Assembly: GCA_018823025.1 (NCBI GenBank)
Contig: JAHJJI010000138.1
Coordinates: 1-64,000, forward strand
Source of the DNA: Gammaproteobacteria bacterium
GTDB taxonomy: Bacteria; Pseudomonadota; Gammaproteobacteria; Burkholderiales; Sulfuricellaceae
Length of the DNA stretch: 64,000 nucleotides
Reading direction: 5' to 3'
Shown: positions 45,336-55,400 of the stretch, one piece after another
Layout of the letters: each line of letters opens with the position of its first letter
Position numbering within the stretch: the first letter of the stretch is position 1
Program-made: the position numbers and the translations under genes
Notes under the pieces: generated by a model
Databases searched by the model: none
Told to the model about the DNA's origin: nothing
Seen by the model: only the letters and a program-made list of their open reading frames with translations

Positions 45336-45650
45336 TTTCTTCTCCTTGTAGAGGAACGGAAAGGCCGTTTAAATTCTCAAACCAAGTATAGCCCTGACAA
45401 AAGAATGAGTTATTGTTTTCTCCTCATTCTGCCGTTAGTTGTTGGCGCGTGGAGAGTTTTGACCAAGTTTGAGCGACATTAAGAGACCAACTGGCCCCCA
45501 CCTTTTCTTGCTACCATGTAATCTTGATCAATATCTCTCGACCCTCGCGATCGGTGCCAAGGCGGGCAGGTCTGAAGAGACAATCGATGCGGCGCACGTA
45601 TCGCGTGCGACTGCAGTGTGTTTGACGTTGCAGTGACTGACCGATTACCT
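45336..45650. other. Intergenic region between the discoidin-like gene and pqiA
   Basis: A divergent gap of about 315 bp that must hold promoters for both sides. GAATGAG and CCTCATTC (near 45402-45429) can pair with a loop of about 12 nt. TTGACC near 45458 is a possible -35 toward pqiA, with no strong -10. Nothing else is seen. Confidence 0.4.
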
Positions 45651-46262
45651 ATGTCCTCGCCCACATTTGTCGCCTGCCTGGAATGCGACCTGCTGCACCG
45701 CCAGACGCAATTGCCGTCCGGCGGCGAGGCACGCTGCACACGTTGCGGCGCGCTTCTCTACCGGCACGCGCCGCCGGATGCAAACGAGCGGGCGCTAGCG
45801 CTGGCGCTTACGGCGTGCATCCTCTTCGTTGTTGCCAATGTCTATCCGATTGTCGGGCTGGAAGTGCAGGGCACGCACACCAGCTCGACGCTCTTCGGTG
45901 CGGTGGAGTCTTTGTGGGATGACGAGGCACGGACGGTGGCGGTGCTGGTGTTTTTTACCACGATATTCGTGCCGGCAGCAGAGCTCATCGGACTGACCTG
46001 GGTGCTGGTGACGCTGCGACAGGGCGCGCGCGGCCGTGGGGCTGTGCCGATTCTTCACTTTATTGAAAGCGTGAAACCGTGGGGCATGGTGGAAGTGTTC
46101 TTGCTTGGCGTGCTGGTGTCGCTGGTAAAGCTCGCGCATATCGCGACAATCGAGCCTGGTGTGGCCCTGTTTTCCTTCGGCGCATTGATGGCGTTTATCG
46201 CGGCTGCCGCAGCCGCATTCGACCCAGATGCCGCCTGGAAGCAACTGGAGACAATCCGGTGA
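45651..46262 (+). CDS. pqiA: PqiA-like protein, first half
   Basis: PqiA is the inner-membrane part of the Pqi system, which works with a PqiB tunnel to move lipids between membranes. Here the usual ~420-residue two-module protein is split: this 203-residue unit has one zinc-ribbon (CLECDLLHRQ...CTRCGALL) and four membrane helices (CILFVVANVYPIVGLEVQG; VLVFFTTIFVPAAELIGLTWVLV; GMVEVFLLGVLVSLVKLAHIA). ATG 45651 follows a region with no good alternative. Its stop overlaps the GTG of the second unit. Confidence 0.85.
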   Translation: MSSPTFVACLECDLLHRQTQLPSGGEARCTRCGALLYRHAPPDANERALALALTACILFVVANVYPIVGLEVQGTHTSSTLFGAVESLWDDEARTVAVLVFFTTIFVPAAELIGLTWVLVTLRQGARGRGAVPILHFIESVKPWGMVEVFLLGVLVSLVKLAHIATIEPGVALFSFGALMAFIAAAAAAFDPDAAWKQLETIR

Positions 46263-46885
46263 GCATGGCGCCGACCGCAGCCCGGAGCGGTCTGCTTGCG
46301 TGCGAGGTGTGCCGGCTGGTGAGTCACGCGCCGCCGCCGGGCAGCGATGCATACTGCCCGCGCTGCGGCGCGATGCTGCATACGCGCAAGCCCGCGAGTC
46401 TGGCGCGCACCTGGGCTTTCCTTATCGCGGCTATCATCCTTTATGTGCCGGCCAATACGCTGCCTATCATGGACACCAGTTCGCTCTTCGGTACGCAGAG
46501 CGATACCATCCTCTCCGGCGTCGCATTCCTGTGGACGTCGGGATCTTTTGTCCTGGCGTCGCTCGTGTTTTTTGCCAGCGTGATGGTACCCTTGGCGAAG
46601 ATGATCGCGCTGGCGGTCCTTGCTGGCTCGGTGCAAATGCGTTCTGTCAGGCACCAGCGCACGCGCACGCGGCTTTACCGAATTATTGAATTCGCAGGCC
46701 GCTGGTCGATGCTCGATATTTACGTCGTTACGATACTGGTGGCGCTGGTTCAGGTGAGCACGTTCGCCTCGATTCACGCCGGGCCTGGCGCGGCTGCGTT
46801 CGGCGCGGTGGTGGTGCTGACCATGTTCGCCGCCGCAAGCTTCGACCCACGCTTGATCTGGGACATACAGGAGAAAGAATCATAG
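46259..46885 (+). CDS. pqiA: PqiA-like protein, second half
   Basis: A second one-module PqiA unit (208 aa) with its own zinc ribbon (CEVCRLVSHAPPPGSDAYCPRCGAML) and four helices (AFLIAAIILYVPANTLPIMD; LVFFASVMVPLAKMIALAVLAG; MLDIYVVTILVALVQVS). It starts at GTG 46259 inside the stop of the first unit (GTGA), or ATG 46265. The two units together rebuild a full PqiA; they probably act as a heterodimer. Confidence 0.85.
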   Translation: MSMAPTAARSGLLACEVCRLVSHAPPPGSDAYCPRCGAMLHTRKPASLARTWAFLIAAIILYVPANTLPIMDTSSLFGTQSDTILSGVAFLWTSGSFVLASLVFFASVMVPLAKMIALAVLAGSVQMRSVRHQRTRTRLYRIIEFAGRWSMLDIYVVTILVALVQVSTFASIHAGPGAAAFGAVVVLTMFAAASFDPRLIWDIQEKES

Positions 46886-46911
46886 AGCAGCCCCCGAACC
46901 CGCAGGATCCC

Positions 46912-48528
46912 GTGATCATCCCGGAAGCCCGCGTGAAACCGCACCGTCGCTGGTCGCTGCAGCTGGTGTGGCTGATTCCGATCATCGCGGCGCTGATTGG
47001 CGGCTGGCTCGCTGTCAAGGCAGTGCTCGATCGCGGTCCGACGGTCACCATCAGTTTCAGCACCGCTGAAGGGCTGGAACCGGAGAAGACGCGCGTCAAG
47101 TACCACAACGTGGACATCGGTCGTGTTATTGCTATCGCGTTCTCGGAAGACGGCAAGGGGGTCGTCGCCACAGTGGCCCTTAGCAAGCAGGCCAAGCCCT
47201 TCCTCGTCGAAGATACCCGTTTCTGGGTGGTGCGCCCGCGCATTTCGGGGACACAGATATCCGGCCTGGGTACGCTGCTCTCGGGCGCCTATATCGGCAT
47301 GGACGTGGGTTCCTCGAGTGATTCGAGGCGCAAGTTCGTCGGGCTCGATGTGCCACCGATCGTCACCGTCGACCTGCCTGGGCGTCATTTCCAGTTGCGT
47401 GCTGATGATCTAGGCTCGCTGGATATCGGCTCGCCGGTTTACTTCCGTCGCGTCCAGGTCGGCTCGGTCGTCGCCTATGAACTCGACAAAGACGGCGTGG
47501 GCGTGCAACTGCGCGTGTTCGTCAACGCGCCCTACGACCGCCACGTCAAGTCAGACACGCGCTTCTGGCAGGCGAGCGGCTTCGATGTGGCGCTCGATGC
47601 AAGCGGAATCCGGCTGAATACCGAGTCGGTCGCGGCTATGTTGCTTGGAGGTGTCGCCTTTCAGACCCCGGCCGAATCTGCGCAGGCGCCGCCAGCGCAA
47701 GGGAACGCAAGCTTCACGCTCTATCCAGACCAGGGCAAGGCGCTGCGTCTGCCCGATACCGCCGAAGAGACCTACCATCTGGTGTTCGATGAATCGGTGC
47801 GCGGGCTCTCCGTCGGTGCACCCGTGGATTTCCGTGGCGTGGTGGTGGGCGAAGTCGCTGCCATCGACGTCGACTTCGACGCAAAGAACATGGCTGTGCG
47901 CATTCCCGTCAAAGTGAGACTCTACCCGGACCGGCTACGCGGCAAGGCAAAGCAGGGCACGGCGATGCCCGGTGCGCTTATCGACAGGCTCGTTGCGCGC
48001 GGCCTGCGCGCGCAACTGCGCAGCGGCAGCTTGCTCACCGGTCAGCTCTTCGTCGCGCTCGATTTCTTTCCCGACGAACCGAAGGCGGCGGTGCTGAAGC
48101 GCGCCGGAAGTGCCGAGATTCCAACCGCAGCCAGCAGTCTTCAGGAACTGCAGGCAACGTTGCTGCGGCTTGCACGCAAGCTGGACAAGCTGCCGCTGGA
48201 AGCGACAGTCGCCGATGCGCGCAAGTCGCTGAAGGCACTTGAAAGCATGCTTGCTGCAACCGAGGGCGCCGTGAAACGGGTCGACAGCGACCTCACACCG
48301 CAGGCGGGGCGAACGCTGGCCGATCTGAGCCGCACGCTGTCGAGCGCGGAGAAGACGCTCGCCGGCATCGACGGTTTGCTTGCCGAAGATGCGCCCATGC
48401 AGCACGACGTGCGCGAGTCATTACGTGAAATCTCGCGAGCGGCGGAGGCGATGCGCAGTCTGGCAGATTACCTTGAGCGCAACCCCGGCGCGATCCTGCG
48501 CGGCCGTGTCGAGGAGTCAGCACAGTGA
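46912..48528 (+). CDS. pqiB: PqiB-type MCE protein
   Basis: PqiB forms a periplasm-spanning stack of MCE rings. The 538-residue protein has one N-terminal membrane helix (WSLQLVWLIPIIAALIGGWLAVK), then three MCE domains (residues ~45-135, ~160-240 and ~285-390; for example GLEPEKTRVKYHNVDIGRV, LDIGSPVYFRRVQVGSVVAY, and LSVGAPVDFRGVVVGEVAAI), and a C-terminal helical stretch (~400-520) that builds the needle. The protein resembles homologues from about GTG 46912; in-frame codons extend upstream to ATA 46882, which overlaps the pqiA stop, so the true start may be further 5' at a non-standard codon. Confidence 0.9.
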   Translation: MIIPEARVKPHRRWSLQLVWLIPIIAALIGGWLAVKAVLDRGPTVTISFSTAEGLEPEKTRVKYHNVDIGRVIAIAFSEDGKGVVATVALSKQAKPFLVEDTRFWVVRPRISGTQISGLGTLLSGAYIGMDVGSSSDSRRKFVGLDVPPIVTVDLPGRHFQLRADDLGSLDIGSPVYFRRVQVGSVVAYELDKDGVGVQLRVFVNAPYDRHVKSDTRFWQASGFDVALDASGIRLNTESVAAMLLGGVAFQTPAESAQAPPAQGNASFTLYPDQGKALRLPDTAEETYHLVFDESVRGLSVGAPVDFRGVVVGEVAAIDVDFDAKNMAVRIPVKVRLYPDRLRGKAKQGTAMPGALIDRLVARGLRAQLRSGSLLTGQLFVALDFFPDEPKAAVLKRAGSAEIPTAASSLQELQATLLRLARKLDKLPLEATVADARKSLKALESMLAATEGAVKRVDSDLTPQAGRTLADLSRTLSSAEKTLAGIDGLLAEDAPMQHDVRESLREISRAAEAMRSLADYLERNPGAILRGRVEESAQ

Positions 48529-49121
48529 AGCTTGGAGCTGTGCTGGCCGTATCGCTGCTGCTGACGCTCGCCGCCTGTGCAACGCCGGCGAAGACACGCT
48601 ACTACACGCTTTCTGGCGAATCGCCGCTGTCAGCGACAGAAGTAACCGGAGTTCCTGACTATCGGGTCGCAATCGGCCCGGTTACCGTGCCAGACGCGCT
48701 GGACCGGCAACAAATCGTGCTCCGTGTCGCGCCGAACCGCAATGCGATTCTGGACGACGAGCGTTGGTCTGAGCCCTTGAAACGCGAGATTCCGCGCGTC
48801 CTCGCAGAGGAGGTCGGGCAACGCTTGCCCGCGGCGCGCGTCGCAGTGCATTTGCAGTACGGCGGGCAGGGCGCGGATTACCGGGTGTTGATCGACGTGC
48901 TGAGTTTCGAGTCGGTGCCAGGCGAATCGATCACGCTAGAAGTGGCGTGGAGTGTGCGGGACCGCGCCGGCGAACGACTGCGCGAAGCGCATTCCGTTTT
49001 CGTCGAACGGGTAAATGCTCCGGGGGTTGCCCCGCTAGTCAGCGCACATGCAAAAGCGCTTGACGTGCTCGGACGCGAGATCGCCGAGGCGCTGGATTTG
49101 CTCACGCGGGCAAAACGATGA
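48525..49121 (+). CDS. pqiC: PqiC-type lipoprotein
   Basis: The 198-residue protein is an outer-membrane lipoprotein with a signal peptide and lipobox LAAC (residues ~15-18) followed by ATPAKTRYYTLSGE. The rest fits the ABC-transport auxiliary (PqiC) domain: VAIGPVTVPDALDRQQIVLRV and DDERWSEPLKREIPRVLAEEVGQRL. It overlaps pqiB by 4 bp. It would join the MCE stack to the outer membrane. Confidence 0.9.
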   Translation: MKLGAVLAVSLLLTLAACATPAKTRYYTLSGESPLSATEVTGVPDYRVAIGPVTVPDALDRQQIVLRVAPNRNAILDDERWSEPLKREIPRVLAEEVGQRLPAARVAVHLQYGGQGADYRVLIDVLSFESVPGESITLEVAWSVRDRAGERLREAHSVFVERVNAPGVAPLVSAHAKALDVLGREIAEALDLLTRAKR

Positions 49122-49679
49122 GGCTCACCTTAGTCGTTCAAGCTTGATTTTACAGATTGCCCAATTCAGTCGGATTGTAAGGGTCTGTGAAGTGCCACTT
49201 TCGGACGGTCAACGTTTAAAACCGAAAGTCCGGAAGTGCTGATAAAGCAGACTGCAATTTTTTCCCCTGTCGTAAAATCTGGCACATAAACGGGGCCACC
49301 TGCCATCAAATTGGAAATAATCCATTGCATTCCTCACCTGAACTAAAGAAGGCGTAAATATTTTTGTCGAAAACTTTTACATTCTTACATGTAAAGCATC
49401 GCTGATTATTCCATAAGCGACTGATTGCTAACAAACTGCGTTGTTATAGCGCGATTCTTGCTTTATCCCAGAAGGCTGAGATTTCATTATAAAAATGCAC
49501 GCTCAAGCTTAACCCCGCCATCCTCACACCGCACAACCAAGAAAATTTAGTACTGGGGCATTATAGAGAATAGGGGGAGAGAAAAGAGAATGCGGAGCGT
49601 TGGCTAAGCGTAACGCGAAATTGGCTGACAGCTAGTCAGTCGAATTATAAGAACGAATGCAAACGAGGGGGTATGGAAA
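49122..49679. other. Long untranslated region before the PEP-CTERM gene
   Basis: About 560 bp without a supportable gene, A+T-rich. It holds imperfect inverted repeats (for example CTTTCGGAC against GTCCGGAAG around 49197-49246). No terminator with a T-run was clear after pqiC and no sigma-54 site was convincing. Confidence 0.4.
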
Positions 49680-50795
49680 ATGCGGTACAGTTTAGAAAAC
49701 ATTCATTTCGCGGTTTTATCGTTGTGTCTTGTGATATTTCCTATCTCAGTCCACGCTGGCGTTATATATCAAATCACGGACTTGGGAACGTTTGGTGGGA
49801 GTGAAAGCTACGCTAAAGGAATGAATGACGCCGGACAGGTTGTGGGATATTCCTACCTCACTGACAATCGAACCGTAAGGGCATTCCAATGGAGTAATGG
49901 GATGTTGGTACAAAGCATTCCATTCACCCCAAGCATTGCGACGGCAATTAACAACTCTGGTCAAGTAGTTGGGAACGCATATACTGCTTCGGGCAGAAAT
50001 GCCGCGATCATCAACGGCACTGAGATTGCATACAGCAGTAAGGCCTTGGCTATAAGCAACAACGGCGTTGCCGTGGGAAGCTATGATCCGGGTGGTGCTG
50101 CAACCCATGCTGCGTTGTGGCGTGTTAGCAACCTGAACCCATTCAACACCGCACCCCTCGACCTTGGATCGCTTCAACAAAACAGTTTGCAGTACACAAG
50201 CCAGGCAACAGGTGTGAACGACAATGGGGTTGTAGTCGGGTGGTCTGAAATTTTGGCTAGCGCTTATCAGGTCACGACTCATGCCGTTGTTTGGGAAAAT
50301 GGACAGATAAGAGATTTGGGTGTCCTAGCTAACCCTTCTTGGGGCGTCGGATTTTCCAAAGCCATGGCGATCAACGATCACGGTCAAATAGTGGGTGTTT
50401 CAACGGCTCCAGGGAATATCAACGCAGCAATGCTTTGGCAAAACGGGCAGGTACTCGATTTAGGCAATTTGAGTGGAGCTGATTGGACTCAGGCGAATGA
50501 CATCAATAACCTTGGACAGGTGGTAGGCATTTCTGGCAATAGTGCCTTTCTGTGGAGCGGGGGAGTAATGCTAAACCTTAACGATTTGGTTCCCAATTTG
50601 GAAGGCTGGACACTTACCGAAGCGGTAGGCATAAATGATGGCGGACAAATTATTGTAAACGGCATAGACCAGATTGGTTCGATGAGGCACGCATTTCTAT
50701 TGAACCCAGTCACCGTTCCAGAACCGGGAACACTTGCGCTAGTCATGCTCGGCATAGCGACGTACTTTGGTAGGCAAAGAACGAACCAGAAGTGA
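49680..50795 (+). CDS. HAF-repeat PEP-CTERM sorting domain protein
   Basis: An exported protein of 371 residues with a signal peptide (about 1-26, ending VHAG), then about six HAF-type repeats of roughly 45-55 residues with the pattern DLGxxGG-(S)xAxxINxxGQVVG (for example LGTFGGSESYAKGMNDAGQVVGYS; AINNSGQVVGNA; AMAINDHGQIVGVS; DINNLGQVVGIS; GINDGGQIIVNG), and a C-terminal PEP-CTERM tag: VPEPGTLALVMLGIATYFGRQR. The tag is cut by exosortase and marks an exopolysaccharide-linked surface protein. No exosortase or sorting genes are in the window. ATG 49680 has GAGGGGGT upstream. Confidence 0.9.
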   Translation: MRYSLENIHFAVLSLCLVIFPISVHAGVIYQITDLGTFGGSESYAKGMNDAGQVVGYSYLTDNRTVRAFQWSNGMLVQSIPFTPSIATAINNSGQVVGNAYTASGRNAAIINGTEIAYSSKALAISNNGVAVGSYDPGGAATHAALWRVSNLNPFNTAPLDLGSLQQNSLQYTSQATGVNDNGVVVGWSEILASAYQVTTHAVVWENGQIRDLGVLANPSWGVGFSKAMAINDHGQIVGVSTAPGNINAAMLWQNGQVLDLGNLSGADWTQANDINNLGQVVGISGNSAFLWSGGVMLNLNDLVPNLEGWTLTEAVGINDGGQIIVNGIDQIGSMRHAFLLNPVTVPEPGTLALVMLGIATYFGRQRTNQK

Positions 50796-51006
50796 TTTGA
50801 AGGTGGGTTACAGGTTCCTTAGCCATCCTTGCTAGCCCAATCCCACTTAGAACAAGTACTCAGCACGGGACCAGTGCAACATATTTCTACCGTCCTACAA
50901 AGAACATCCAGCCAGCCGGGCGCCTTGATCGTTGAACGTCAACTCGTTGCTCCAGAGCCGACATTAGCTACAAGTTTTCCAATTACCGCTTTGGGTCGCG
51001 AGTAGC

Positions 51007-52413
51007 CTACTGACTCTCCGGCACGACCCGATCTTGCCTTGCACATTCCGTCCCCTGCGCTGCCAATTCGCGAAGTGTCATTTCGCCGACCGAAGATTCG
51101 ACTGCTTGCTGAACCCGACCGAGCAGATCGTCGACAGGCTGCGGTGCAGGCAGTCCATCGGGCGACAAGAAGCGTTCCTCGCCGGCGGCGCGCACGGTCT
51201 CAATCACCTGTGTCACCGATATCAGAGAGGGGTCGCGCGCCGGCATGTAGACAGGAGGATCGTCACTGCTCTGCATGATGAGCTTGCGACTTTCCAGCGC
51301 ATCGAGTATCACCTCCAGAGCGTGCATCGGCACGCCGAGCAGGCGTGTAAATTCCAGCAGCGATGGCATGCGCTCGCCGGCAAGAAATCGGCCTGCAACC
51401 AGGCTCATTACCGACAACCCAACCCGCTCGCGCATCCGGTTGCTCAGTCGCGGTTCGCCACCACCGGCGTACAGGTATTCGGGGTGCTGGACGTAGAACG
51501 CGACGCTCGCGCCGAACAACAAGATCAGCCAGTTCAGGTACAGCCAGATCATGAACAGGATCAGAATCGCCAAGCCCGAGTAAATTGCCGCGTACTGGTT
51601 CGATGACACCACGAAGGTAGCGAATGCCCATCCTGCGGTTTGCCAGGCGATCCCGCCGGCTATGCCGCCGAGTAGCGCGGGGACGAATCGGACGCGCGTG
51701 TTCGGAATGAAGATATAGACGAAGGTGAAGGCCGCGATCACCAGCAGGTACGGGATAAGCCGACTGACCGCCTGTATGGTCTGGCCCAGTACATCGATCG
51801 CTAGCAGTTCGCGAACCACCTCCACATTCATCACGGTAGCGGTGATTCCCAGTGCCGAAAACACCAAAATCGGACCGACCATGAGCACGCTGATATAGCG
51901 GCTGAACCTCTCTCCCAAGGGTCTGGGGCGCGGAATGTGCCAGATGTGGTTCAGCGACTCCTCGATTTTCTGCATCAGCGAGATCGAGGTGTACACGAGG
52001 AGTGCCAACCCGACTGCGCCTAGCACGCCAACATTCATTTTCTCGATGAACTGTACGATATTGTGCGCGATTTCCTCGCCCTTCTCACCGAGCGGCGCGA
52101 GAAAGTTCAGCAGCATAGGCAGGATCTGGTTGTAGACGCCGAATGCCTTCAGCACCGAGAAGCTCAGCGCGAGCAGTGGCACGATGGAAAGCAGCGTTGT
52201 GTACACGAGTCCCATCGCACGAAGAGTGAGCTGACCGCGCGCGAGGTCATGCGACAGAACCAGCACCGTGCGTACGACCCTCAATGCGCGCGGCTTCAAA
52301 GGCGACTCCTGGACGCCCCATACGACTTTGTCGATACGCTTCAGGAAATCCGACATATCAGATTGTGGCGCGTCCGCACGAGTTTGCGCAGCCATGCTTC
52401 CATTGTCGGCCAA
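51007..52413 (-). CDS. YihY/BrkB-family inner membrane protein
   Basis: A 468-residue membrane protein of the YihY/BrkB family (once wrongly called RNase BN): the first ~300 residues hold about six helices with LTLRAMGLVYTTLLSIVPLLALSFSVLKAFG, the family hallmark TLLSIVPLLAL, and FVPALLGGIAGGIAWQTAGWAF. The C-terminal ~150 residues are a soluble winged-helix-like part (LLEFTRLLGVPMHALEVILDALESRKLI). TTG 52413 is chosen because GGAGGT lies 7 bases upstream; ATG 52395 is the alternative. It starts at the base next to the MalQ-TreY stop and so is the last gene of the glucan operon. Confidence 0.87.
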   Translation of the reverse strand: MADNGSMAAQTRADAPQSDMSDFLKRIDKVVWGVQESPLKPRALRVVRTVLVLSHDLARGQLTLRAMGLVYTTLLSIVPLLALSFSVLKAFGVYNQILPMLLNFLAPLGEKGEEIAHNIVQFIEKMNVGVLGAVGLALLVYTSISLMQKIEESLNHIWHIPRPRPLGERFSRYISVLMVGPILVFSALGITATVMNVEVVRELLAIDVLGQTIQAVSRLIPYLLVIAAFTFVYIFIPNTRVRFVPALLGGIAGGIAWQTAGWAFATFVVSSNQYAAIYSGLAILILFMIWLYLNWLILLFGASVAFYVQHPEYLYAGGGEPRLSNRMRERVGLSVMSLVAGRFLAGERMPSLLEFTRLLGVPMHALEVILDALESRKLIMQSSDDPPVYMPARDPSLISVTQVIETVRAAGEERFLSPDGLPAPQPVDDLLGRVQQAVESSVGEMTLRELAAQGTECARQDRVVPESQ

Positions 52414-55400
52414 TCATGCGACCTCCTCGGAAGCCAGTAAAACCACCGGAAAGCAGGCCAGCAACTGACCAAGTGCAAGGTGGCTGGCTGCTGCATGGCG
52501 TTCGCCGGTGAGGACGTTGCGCCATTCCAGGCTGGCTAACTCGCCGGGCAGTTCCAGCATCGTGTCGCCCCAGATTTCGGTTCCCAAAGGCAGAGCGATG
52601 CGGTCGCCCAGCAGGCGGGCCGGCAGACGCGGCACCAGGACAATCAGGGATTGATTTTCGTGGCGCCGGGCAAAGGCGCAGGCATGGATGGCGAGTTTGC
52701 CGCGCACCATCAGGGGCAGGTAGCCGCCATCGCGAAACACCTCTGGCCAGCGCGCGCGCAGGGTCAGGCTCTGCCACAGGGTATACAGCTTGATGCGGCC
52801 GTCTCCCATGTTCGCCAGCAGTGGCTGCAGGCGCTCTGGCCACTGTTCCGGCGGCGCGTCTGTCAGTGCCCGCGTTTCCGCGAGCAGTTCGCGACGCTGC
52901 GCGAAGTCCACCGGCCGACGGTTATCCGGGTCGACCAGATTGAACTGCCACAACTCGCAACCCTGGTAGATGTCGGGCACACCCGGTGAGGCGATCTTGA
53001 TTAGCGTCTGGGAAAGTGCGTTGATCAGGCCATGGTGGGAGATGGTCTGCACCATAGTCACGAAGTCGGCCAGAAACAGGTTTTTCTCGCCTGGCGCCAG
53101 CAGAGCCTGGACAAAGCCACTCACCGCGCCCTCGTAGTCGGCATTGACCTTGACCCAGCTGCTGTGTTCCTTGGCCTCGCGCAGCGCCTTGATCATGTAG
53201 GCGTCGATGCGCGCCCGGTATTCGGCCAGCCCCGCATCGTCGGGCGGGGTCAGCGGCCAAGTGCCGATCAGGGTCTGGTAGAGCAGATACTCGTCGTTGC
53301 GCGATGGCGCCTCGATGCCGTCAATCAGGCGCTTGCGGCCACGGTTGAGGCGGCTCCAGCGCTTGAGTATCAGCTTCCACGCCGCCGGTATCTCGGAGAG
53401 TACGTTGAGACGGGCGCGCACGTCCTCGGAGCGCTTGCTGTCGTGGGTGGAGGTGGCCAGCATGTTGTGCGGCCAGCGGATGGCGCGGGTACGTGTTGCG
53501 GAGTGAAAGGCCGCCACTGAAATGCCGAAGCGACGTGGCTCGCCGCCAACGTCGTTGAGCGATGTCAGGCGGTGGTAGCGGTAAAAGGCCGTGTCCTCGA
53601 CGCCCTTGGCCATGACTGGAGAAGAGACCTGCTGGAACTTCATGGCGAAAGCCTGCAAGGGCTCGCGGAACGAGGCGCTGCGGCCGCAGCCGATATCGGT
53701 GGTCAGCACGCTTTCGAGAAAATCGTAGATGCCGGTGTCGGCATCCGGGCTGCGCTTCTTGGCCACTGCCACCGCCCAGGCAATGTGGCGGCGGTCGTCG
53801 GCGGACAGTTCGCCGTGGGCGACGTAGCTGCGATAGATCGGGAAACAGGCCACCACTTCTACCAGCGCCTCGCGTAGCCCGTTGAGGGTGAAGTCGAAGG
53901 TGTCCCGACTGGCGGCGGCAATGCGTGCCAGGCGGTTGGCGAGGGCGTTGAACTCGCTCGACAGGGCGGTGCGCATGATCAGCTTCTTGGCGTCGTAGGC
54001 CAGCTCTTCGAAGTCGCTGGTTATGCCGCTGAAGTCGCGGTAGATACGCGTCATGCGCCGTTCGGCGGAACTGTCGACGAACAGATTGTTGACCAGGTTG
54101 GCGAAGCGGTAGCCGGTTGCACCGTGGATCGGCCAGTCGTCCGGCAGGCGCTCGTGATCGGCGAGGATCTTCTCGATCACCAGGTACAGCGGCAGCGGCT
54201 CACCCGCCGCAAGGGGCTTGCCACCGACGACCTGCTGCAGGTGACGGAAGTACTCGCCCGGATCGTAAAGCCCATCGGGATGGTCGATGCGCAGCCCCTC
54301 GACTTTGCCCTGGGCGACGAGATCGAGAATGAAACGGTGAGTGGCGTCGAATACCGCCGGGTCTTCCATGCGTAGCGCGGCGAGGTCGTTGATGTCGAAG
54401 AAACGCCGGTAGTTGATCTCGTCGGAAGCGACACGCCAGTAGGCAGGGCGGTATCCCTGGACCAGGATCAGCTCGTGCAACAGGTCGAAGCTGGCAGGCT
54501 GGCTGGGGTTGCCATTGAATTCCGCGAGATTGTCGGCGATGTGATGAGCGATATCGGCACAAGCTTCGCTCAACGCGGCGAGGTGACGCTTGTGCACTTC
54601 CTTGTCGCGCTGGCGCTCGGCCATGCGTGCCGGGTCCGTGTCAGTGCGCCCCGGCAGGTGGCCAAAGGCGGTGAGCAGGGCTTCCAGCTCGCCGTAGCGC
54701 TCGTGGTTTTCCCCGATGGCGGTCTCCAGGCGCTCACGGCGATGGCCGATGATGCTTGGATAGCTCGCCGGGTCCACCGGCAGACGGTGCTGGTAGTAGA
54801 AAACACTGAATTCGCCGCGCACTGCATCGAAGTCCAGGCGCAGTTCGCCGCGGTTGAGCACGGCGCCGTAGTGGTCGCCCAGCAAGGGCAGCAGCACTTT
54901 GCCCTTGAGGTCCGGATTGAGCGGATCCCAGTCGATGTCGAAGAATGCGCCCCAGGCCGAAGCCGGGCCGTTCTCCAGTACGTCCAGCCACCAGGCGTTA
55001 TCTGAGCCCATGACGCCCATATGATTCGGCACCACGTCAACGATCTGGCCCAGCCCTTTCTCCTTGAACGCGGCAACAAAATCCTCATATTCCTGCGGCG
55101 TGCCGATTTCCGGATTGAGGGCGGCGTGGTCAACGATGTCGTAGCCATGCCCGCTACCCGGTCTCGCCCTCAGATAGGGCGAGGCGTAGCAATGGCTTAC
55201 TCCCAGTTCGGCGAGATAAGGCGCCAGGGCAGTCGCCTGCGCGAAGGTGAACTCGCGGTTGAACTGCAGCCGGTAAGTGGCGCGCGGTATCACCGCCACG
55301 CGGGTTGGCGTCGGTGCTTCATCACGAGGCACTACCGCGCTGCCCCGCTCCTTGATCAGAACCTCGCCGATGGCGGCGAAGCGGCTGTCGTCCCGCCAGT

